Source of the DNA: Magnolia sinica
Lineage: Eukaryota; Streptophyta; Magnoliopsida; Magnoliales; Magnoliaceae
Reading direction: 5' to 3'
DNA: 64,000 nucleotides
NCBI RefSeq assembly: GCF_029962835.1
Contig: NC_080579.1
Coordinates: forward strand, 79,811,959 to 79,875,958
Below the pieces are notes generated by a model. That model saw only the letters and a program-made list of their open reading frames with translations. It had not been told where the DNA came from and did not search any database. Numbering within the stretch: position 1 is the stretch's first letter; the number at the start of each line of letters is the position of its first letter. This document shows positions 57,617 to 64,000 of the stretch, piece by piece. The translations under genes were made by a program, and so were the position numbers.

Positions 57617-58003
57617 AACTAGAAAAATAGCGGGGCAAACTAGAGAAACAGCGGGGCAAACTGAATTATAAGTGGGGCAAACTAGAAAAACAGCGGGGCA
57701 AACTGAAATATGAGCGGGGAAAACTAGAAAAACAGCGAGGCAAACTAGAGAAACAGCGGGGCAAACTGAATTATGAGCGGGGCAAACTAGAAAAACAGCG
57801 GGGCAAACTGAATTATGAGCAGGGCAAACTAGAAAAATAGCGGGGCAAACTACATTATGAGCGGGGCAAACTAGAAAAATAGCAGGGCAAACTGAATTAT
57901 GAGCGGGGCAAACTAGAAAAAAAGCCGGGCAAACTAAATTATGAGCGGGGCAAACTAGAAAAACAGCGGGGCAAACTGAATTATGAGCGGGGTAAACTGA
58001 ATT
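57617..58003 (-). repeat. 21-bp minisatellite array 3, reversed, well preserved
   Basis: GGGGCAAACTAGAAAAACAGC and GGGGCAAACTGAATTATGAGC alternate nearly perfectly, a 42-bp higher-order unit. Open in several frames for the same reason as array 1. Confidence 0.92.
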
Positions 58004-59639
58004 ATCACAAAATAACATTTTTTTCAGAAGTAATATCTCAAAATACTGTAGAAAAAGAAAAGCTCTAAACACTCACACATAGAATCTAACAAAATCGAAT
58101 ATCACAGATTAACATTACGCATGTTTTGATATAAGGAATGAAATTCTCTTGCTTCCAACAACAAACATAAATTCCCGAAAAAGAATCTTTAAGTGTTCTA
58201 GATAGTTTATCTCATGTGCCTCTTCATGGATTAGTGATGGATCAAAAATCTCCCCCATAAAAGAATCCCAGCCATTCAACCATCAGACTTCTTTTCCAAT
58301 AGAAAACAAAATCAACAATATTTAAGTAAAAAAATGACCATCTTGACCCTTTCAGGTAATAGTTTCTGGCCCAAAACAAAAGACACCCCACACTCAACAT
58401 AGGCGTCTTTATGCTAATGTTAGTGCTTTTGGAATTTTGAGTATTCATGATGTTGAGGTAACTCTTTAAGTAGATATAGATTAACTCATGATATGGCCTG
58501 TTCAACTGATATTTTTCCTGTTTTATGGTTGCTACACCAACAAGCTCGTAGCAATTCGATTAGTTAAGACAGAGAAAAGATTTAAAGTCTCCCAACTTAT
58601 ACTTTTCAATATCTTTGGAAGTTTAAAAAAGACAAAGAATAAAAAATCAGTAAAAAAAACCATAGTCAAACATACATGCAATTGGAGATTTAAATGCATT
58701 AGAGAGATCTAGAAATGTGTTGGATTGAACCAAAAGGACTTCATCAGGACACTTTGGAAAACTTGGTTTGATTTCATGCAATTGTTCATGAGTGACCGTA
58801 GGATGAAAAGTTGGACCGAGTGTCAACAGTGCCTTGTCTAATTAGATCGGAGTGTTGAACATGAGGTCATTGACCAGTCCCGACAACAGCACATCTAGAT
58901 CTTTGATGAATGACTTTAAATAGAAAGCTAGAGCAGATGAAGAAGAAGATGTGGCCATTGAGATAAGGAAATTGGAAAATTTTGATGCAAGAGAGAAGAA
59001 GCAAAGGTAAAAGAAGAGGCGCACAGACTTAGTCTTGTTTATGTATCGGCGACAATACGTGTGCATTAATGAAAGGATGATCATGACTCCTCGTACGATA
59101 CGATTTTATATGATGTGTCACATGTACAACTCAAAAGGATGAGGCAAAGGATATCTTTCGGTATAGTTTCAGTCAGGTAGAATGAATGGGCAGACAATAT
59201 GTGGAACAATGATCGATTGCATTTATTGTATCGGACAACGGAAAAACGTCGCTTTCACCTTTTTACCAAAGGCGAACTGACGTGGGGGAAATGATGTAGC
59301 TTATTTCTGGCCATTTTGAAAAAATCCAATAGGAGAGCAACATGTGGCATTGTATGAGAAATATGATATGGATGAAAAGATCTTCAAGATATGTGGAGTG
59401 CTTTTGTAGAATCATAGCTGACGTAAGTTCAATTTTACACATTAGTAAATGGTCGACAAAGTGATATGGCTGAGTTATTCAAAAGTCTAATGAACAAACC
59501 ACTGTAGTAATGAGAGAAGGATTTGGAAAGAACAAGCTACAAGAAAACTCTATAAATAGTTGAGGAATCCAACAGAGAAAAATGCAATATCCAAACACAA
59601 TACAATAAAAACCAACCAATCTATCCATTTACTTTTTTC
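58004..59639. other. Unique AT-rich interior of the TIR block
   Basis: Apart from the MATSSSSS fragment no gene, RNA or repeat was recognised. Chance short frames occur on both strands. Confidence 0.45.
58650..58958 (-). pseudogene. Gene-like minus-strand fragment starting MATSSSSS, unidentified
   Basis: From 58958 the minus strand reads MATSSSSSALAFYLKSFIKDL and on to a stop at 58842-58844. The same frame continues past it (LDKALLTLGPTFHP, FPKCPDEVLLVQSN) to about 58655. The composition looks protein-like, and the single stop suggests a decayed coding segment. I do not recognise it. Its place inside a TIR-bounded block raises the possibility of a captured host gene piece. Confidence 0.3.
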
Positions 59640-59918
59640 TAGTTTCCTCATAAATTTTTTTATTTGCCCCAACCCTGTTTCTCTAGTTTGCCCGCTCATA
59701 ATGCAGTTTGCCCAGCTGTTTTTCTAGTTTGCCCCCTCATAATTCAGTTTTGCCCCGCTCATAATTCATTTGCCCATTGTTTCTCTAGTTTGCCCTGCTT
59801 TTTCTAGTTTCCCGCTCATAATTTCGTTTGCCCCATTGCTTTTTAGTTTGCCCCTTATAATTTTGTGTTTGCCCATTGTTTTTCTAGTTTCCCCGCTATT
59901 TTCTAGTTTGCCGCTCAT
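59640..59918 (+). repeat. 21-bp minisatellite array 4, forward, degraded
   Basis: GTTTGCCC(C)GCTCATAATTC and TGTTTTTCTAG units occur with many small deletions. The array lies just inside the right TIR of the block, in the same orientation as array 1. Confidence 0.85.
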
Positions 59919-60613
59919 CACAGTGGGCCCCACCTGAGTTCCCATCGCCCAGACCGTCCGTCAGCGCTCGTCTCTGCACGCCAGCCAGAGGAAGGCAGGG
60001 GTATTTTCGTCCTCAAATTCGGTGGCCGTACGAGGAGGTCCAGCTGCGTATTCTAAGTTTGTAGTGCTCCAAAAAAACCGCTGGATAAAAGGTGGGGTCC
60101 ACAGTCGTAAATTTCTCTTTGGCTAGTGATCCCAACGTTAGCCAGCCCAACTGGAGTAAAAGCTCTGTGGGCCCCACCGTGATGTATATAATTTATACAC
60201 GCCGTCTGTCCATTTTAACAGCTAATTTTAGGGCATGCGCCAAAAATGAAGCAGATACAAATCTCAGGGCCACAAGGGCGGGTCCTGATCAGTTCGAATG
60301 GTTCAGATCTGTTGGGTTCCATTTCACAAAATTTTAGCAGTCAGGGGTCCAATCAGAACAAAGGTGGGCCCTAATCAATCTGGACGGCGCAAAATGCCTA
60401 GTGGAAAGCCGATTTCCGTGGGCCCAACACAAACAATTGAATAGTGGCACAAGAAAGAGAAATTCAAATCAATAGCATGCAAAAGGAAAACAGAAAAATA
60501 AAATCCAATGAGGCAGCATTTTATAGCAACGGCCATCCATAGTGGGCTCCACCACATGAACCATTTGGATCGTCCAAAGGTGGACCCCACCAGCAAGAAA
60601 TGTAGGCGCCAAG

Positions 60614-61152
60614 GGAAACGGATTGGCTACTCCCCCTGACACCAGCCAATGGCTGGTGGTCGGTGCTCTGTGGGCCCCACCATGATGTATGTGTTTCATC
60701 CATGCTGTCCATCTAATTTTACATATCATTTTATGGTATGAGACCAAAAATAAGATGTATTTCAATCTCAAGTGGACCACATTACAGGAAACAGTGTTGA
60801 ATGAGCTTTGACCATTAAAAATATTTTGGGGCCCATAAAAGTTTTGGATCAAGCTGATTTTTGTTTTTTATCTTCATCTGGGCCTGTATGACTTAATCAA
60901 CATATTGGATGTCAAATAAACAGTACAGTGGGCATTAGGAGGATTTTAATGGTGGATATCTAATCACTATTGTTTTCATATGGTGAGGTCCACCTGAGAC
61001 TTATATCCCGTTCATTTTTTTAATCAGGCAATAAAATGATCTGTAAAAATGGATGAACAGAATGGATGAAACACATACATCATGGTTGGGCCCACAGAGC
61101 ACCGATCACCAGCCACGGGGATGGTGGCAGGGGGAGTAGCCAATCCGTTTCC
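60614..61152. mobile_element. MULE-type MITE, 539 bp, perfect 9-bp target duplication GGCGCCAAG
   Basis: Ends GGAAACGGATTGGCTAC...GTAGCCAATCCGTTTCC form a long inverted repeat that continues inward through CTCCCCCTG.CACCA and GTGCTCTGTGGGCCC. GGCGCCAAG is present at 60605-60613 and 61153-61161. The other duplicate has one GGCGCCAAG (51432-51440) in identical surroundings and no insert. Nine-base target duplications and long TIRs are the mark of Mutator-like elements. The interior is the GTGGGCCC foldback sequence and encodes nothing. Confidence 0.95.
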
Positions 61153-61879
61153 GGCGCCAAGTTCGAATGCAAATAGGATTTTATCCATTTCCTAAAAACT
61201 CGTCAAAAGCAGGAGTGCGGATAGGCTGTGTTGAAGCAATGAGTCTTAGCACATATAAACCTTTACAGGACGAGCTTCTTCTTTAACGGCCGCATCAGGA
61301 CAACACCTGCAACCAAACCTCACTTTAGTTACTAAAATCAACTTCACCCATTTCACTGCACAATAGAAAAGATTTAAAAACCGAAAACTTCTTCTTTTCA
61401 ATTTTTTTTTCTTTTAAAAGGAACAAATACTAACAATGGCGATGAAGTAGATAGCCCACGAACAGGGAGCATTCTAATCTGTTCCTTCAAGGGAAGATGA
61501 TCTACATCATCCACTGCCGAAAATCTCAAATGAGCGTCAGTGAAAATTCCATCATCAACTTCCCTCTTCACCATAATGCCAGTAGAAAGCAGGATAATGC
61601 TTGCCAGTTACGCTCCGAATGTCGAAATCAAACTCGTACATATGGCTTGCATCGACTGATATTTAGAGGCATTTCTCCGTGCACAATGCTCTCTCTTGAT
61701 TCGTACATTTTAAATATAGAGAGAATGAGTTAGGGTTTTCTCTTGCTTCTTTTTTTTAATTTTTTAATTTTTTAATTTTTTTTTTTTTTTTACTTCTTCG
61801 AGAAAGATTAAAGAGTAAAAGAAGAGCAAGAGATTGATTGGAACTTGGAGCACTTTCAATAGCGAGGTGACTATTGAAA

Positions 61880-62305
61880 GTGCTCTGTGAACCACGCATG
61901 ATATATATGTGTTTTATCCAAGCCGTCCATTTATGTTTTTCAGATCATTATAGAGTATTAGGCCAAAAATGAGTAAGATCCAGATCTCAAGAGGACCACA
62001 CCACAAGAAAACAGTGGCTTTTGAATGTCCACCATTAAAAACTTCCTAGGGCTCACTGTAATGTTTATTTGTCATCCAACCTGTTGATTAGGTCAAGCAC
62101 ACCTGAATGAATATAAAACACAAAACTTTTATGGCCCCTACGAAGTTTTTAACGAGTGTTCAATCACCACTCTTTCCTGTGGTGTGGTCCATTTGAGATT
62201 TGGATCTGTATCATTTATGAGCTTACGACATTAAAGAGTCTGAAACAATGGATGGATGGCTTGGATAAGTTACATACTTCATGGTAGAGCCCATAGAGAA
62301 CTGTC
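61880..62305. mobile_element. Foldback element inside duplicate 2 (counterpart at 52135-52565)
   Basis: It has the standard arms (GTGTTTTATCCAAGCCGTCCATTTAT; GGATGGATGGCTTGGATAAG) and interior. Present in both segmental duplicates, so it predates the duplication. Confidence 0.65.
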
Positions 62306-62430
62306 AGTAGCCACCACGGTACTGACACTGAGCAGGAAATCCGCGTATAAAGGCAAGGCGTTTGCTCTTCTCCGTGGAGCCATGAATGGGAGGGACGGGG
62401 GTTGCCGGGCTGCTTTAGGAGCGGATTAGC

Positions 62431-62946
62431 TGTAACCCGGGTAACAGTTTAGTGGTGTTACCCTCACCGTGTGGGCCCCATCTTGATGAATTTATTTCAT
62501 ATCCACGCCGTTCATCTGTTTTTTCAGCTCATTTAAGGATGTTATATAAAAACTTAATAAGATTCAAATCTAGGGTGGACCATACCACTGGGAAAAGTGA
62601 TGAATGACCATTACAAGCTCTTTTTACGCTACTATGAAAGTTTTCGATCAAACTAATCTTTAGATTTTTCCCTTTATCTATTTCCATTAGACCTTATAAA
62701 CATGTTAGATGACAAATAAACATTACGTATCTGCTAACAGTGGGCCTTGAGCCGTTTTTAATCGGTGATAATTCAATCATCACTGTTCTTGTAGTGTGGT
62801 CCGTCTGAGATTTGGATGTGCTTAAATTTTTTCTCGGCATCCTAAAATGTTCTGTAAAAATGAATGGAAGGAGAGGATATACAACATATTATCAAGCTGG
62901 GCCTACAATAAGGATAACACCCACTAAGCTGTTACCGGGTAACACC
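62431..62946. mobile_element. Foldback element with GTAACCCGGGTAACAG-type ends
   Basis: The left end TGTAACCCGGGTAACAGTTTAG and the right end CTAAGCTGTTACCGGGTAAC are inverted matches, with GTGTGGGCCCCATCTTGATG and its reverse just inside. In the other duplicate only the left part of this element remains (to 52825). Confidence 0.65.
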
Positions 62947-63104
62947 TGATAAGCGCCCGCTGTTTCAGCCCTCTTGAAGAAGAGAAATTAGTGAGGTGAT
63001 TGGTGCGAGGGGATTCAACGGGAACGTGCGCGCGGGATTTCGGCGATCATGCGTAGGGCAACGTGGATTTCCTAGTGACATTGGCAGTTTGCGAGTCCGT
63101 ATTG

Positions 63105-63550
63105 GAGGGTGCTATGTGGGCCACAACATGATGTATGTGTTTTATCCACACCGTACATCCATTTCCCCATATTATTTTATGATACTATTCCTAAAAATGA
63201 AGACAAATAAAAATCTCAGGTGGACCACACCACAGGAAACTGGTGGTTGAATGCCCACCCTTAAAAAACTTCTTTGGGCCACGAAAGTTTTGGATCAAAC
63301 TGTTATGTGTTTTTAGCCTTCTGAAAGGTCTTTGTGACCAAATCAACGGGTTTGGATAGAAAATAAACATTAGATTAAACCCTAGGAAGATTTAAATGGT
63401 GGTCGTTTAATTAGTACTGTTTTTAAGTAGAATGTTCCACCTGAGATTTAAATCTATCTCATCTTTGGGTTCATGCCCTGTAATAATGATCCAACATGGG
63501 TGGACGGCTTATCTACATCATCGTAGGACCATGGAGCACCGTCTATCATG
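63105..63550. mobile_element. Foldback element
   Basis: It runs from GGTGCTATGTGGGCCACAACATGATG through GGACCACACCACAGGAAAC and TGGTGGTTGAATGCCCACC to GGGTGGACGGCTTATCTAC. Non-coding. Confidence 0.6.
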
Positions 63551-63804
63551 GATGTGGATGCGGATTTCCTGCTAAAGCCTTTCTCAAGAAGTTCCTGCGC
63601 CGAAATCCTAGGTGAGGCCCAATGTAATGTTTGTAAGAAATACACCCTGTTCATCCAGTTTTTTATATCATTTTAGGACATGGGCCTAAAATGAGCCAGA
63701 TTCAGTACTCAATTGGGTCGAAAACGTGAGGATTGAACGTCCACGGTTGAAATATCAATCGAGCCACAGAAGCAGGGCAATATTTATTTTTTTAGTTCAT
63801 CTTA

Positions 63805-64000
63805 GGGCCCGTTTGGACGGGCGGATAGAAGTATAGGGATGGGATCCAATTGGATTGCACAGCTATCAATGCAATTAATGTGTTGTCAGTGGATTGTCTG
63901 CAATCCACTTGTAATTACAAATCCAGAGTCCGATTAGGTGGCCCGTTTGGGAAGGGCCGTCCATCCAGGATTCATTTCAGTTGTCCTGTTTGGACAGGCA
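63805..64000. mobile_element. GGGCCCGTTTGGACGG-type MITE end, running off the window
   Basis: GGGCCCGTTTGGACGG at 63805 is followed by GGGATGGGATCCAATTGGATTG. GGCCCGTTTGGGAAGGGCCG recurs near 63950, and the window ends CTGTTTGGACAGGCA. GGGCCCGTTTGGA starts are typical of plant MITEs; the other end lies outside the window. Confidence 0.5.

Larger units (their letters stand above)
52920..60119. mobile_element. 7.2-kb TIR-bounded composite block with minisatellite arrays
   Basis: The left end at 52920 (AAGAGAAATCTACGACCGTG) is matched in reverse at 60119 (AAGAGAAATTTACGACTGTG). The inverted similarity continues for about 125 bases: CACCTTTTATCCA, then TACAAACTTA, then GACCTCCTCGTACGG, then GGACGAAAATACC. 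No target duplication was found. Inside are a tandem 1.5-kb duplication, split foldback elements, four large arrays and one small array of a 21-bp repeat, and an AT-rich unique part (58004-59640). No transposase is recognised. It could be a non-autonomous MULE-like element or a foldback that grew by internal duplication. Confidence 0.55.
60118..62556. repeat. Segmental duplication, copy 2 (carries the MITE)
   Basis: Colinear with 50919-52825 except for the 548-bp gain at 60605-61161 (MITE plus one target duplication) and small indels. Its left edge coincides within a few bases with the right end of the 7.2-kb TIR block. Confidence 0.85.

Noticed and set aside
54479-58003. CRISPR-like array (short repeats at regular spacing)
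   Set aside because: The units are contiguous with no unique spacers, and the genome is a plant's; it is a minisatellite.
57614-58072. 152-codon minus-strand frame of repeated VCPAHNS units
   Set aside because: Same minisatellite artefact in array 3.
52920-60119. Full autonomous transposon with transposase
   Set aside because: No transposase motif could be read in any frame between the inverted ends, and no target duplication was found.

Overview
This window is nuclear DNA from a flowering plant. It holds one recognisable spliced host gene, one broken host-gene remnant on the other strand, and otherwise mostly layered transposable elements. The abundant palindromic repeat built around GTGGGCCCCAC...GATGTATGTGTTTCATCC...CCGTCCATC is one I associate from memory with magnoliid genomes (Magnolia/Liriodendron/Laurales type). 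The organism call is therefore an inference and was not searched.

Layout. 1-2074 is part of a very long LTR (family X), followed by a CACTA end (2075-2270) and palindromic foldback repeats (2271-3772). 4774-6987 is a three-exon DUF642 cell-wall protein gene on the plus strand, with a (CT)n 5' leader and two apparent 1-nt frameshifts in exon 2. 7379-9857 holds minus-strand exon remnants, including a probable COMM-domain protein lacking one internal exon. 10534-10604 is a tiny SINE with a perfect 17-bp target duplication. 10745-11860 is a minus-strand Ty3/Gypsy Tat-type reverse transcriptase. 11870-16932 is a pile of LTR remnants with a primer-binding site, two polypurine-tract/LTR junctions and half of a tRNA-Glu.

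From 16933 to 44760 is a nest of retroelements. A Tat pol (16933-17961, resuming at 28501) is split by a 10.5-kb block (17962-28495) flanked by GTATT/GTATC. That block contains a 5'-truncated L1-type LINE (21700-25259, 16-bp target duplication) and a TIR element whose foldback arms are each tandemly triplicated. Next comes a 9.9-kb solo LTR of family X (29967-39884, target duplication GATAC), itself split by an inverted copy of the same LTR (32329-36340). A second Tat pol with integrase (40916-42592) is followed by an antisense coiled-coil ORF (42903-44760).

From 44761 to 64000 foldback repeats dominate. A solo LTR (target duplication CTACC) sits inside a TIR element, which sits inside a foldback. 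A 1.9-kb segmental duplication (50919-52825 and 60118-62556) contains a natural before/after pair for a MULE-type MITE with 9-bp target duplication GGCGCCAAG. Between the two copies lies an unusual 7.2-kb TIR-bounded block (52920-60119) carrying four large arrays and one small array of a 21-bp minisatellite in both orientations.

The genes do not form a pathway: apart from the DUF642 gene and the COMM-like remnant, everything recognised is mobile or repetitive. Element ends given without a target duplication are approximate to tens of bases.
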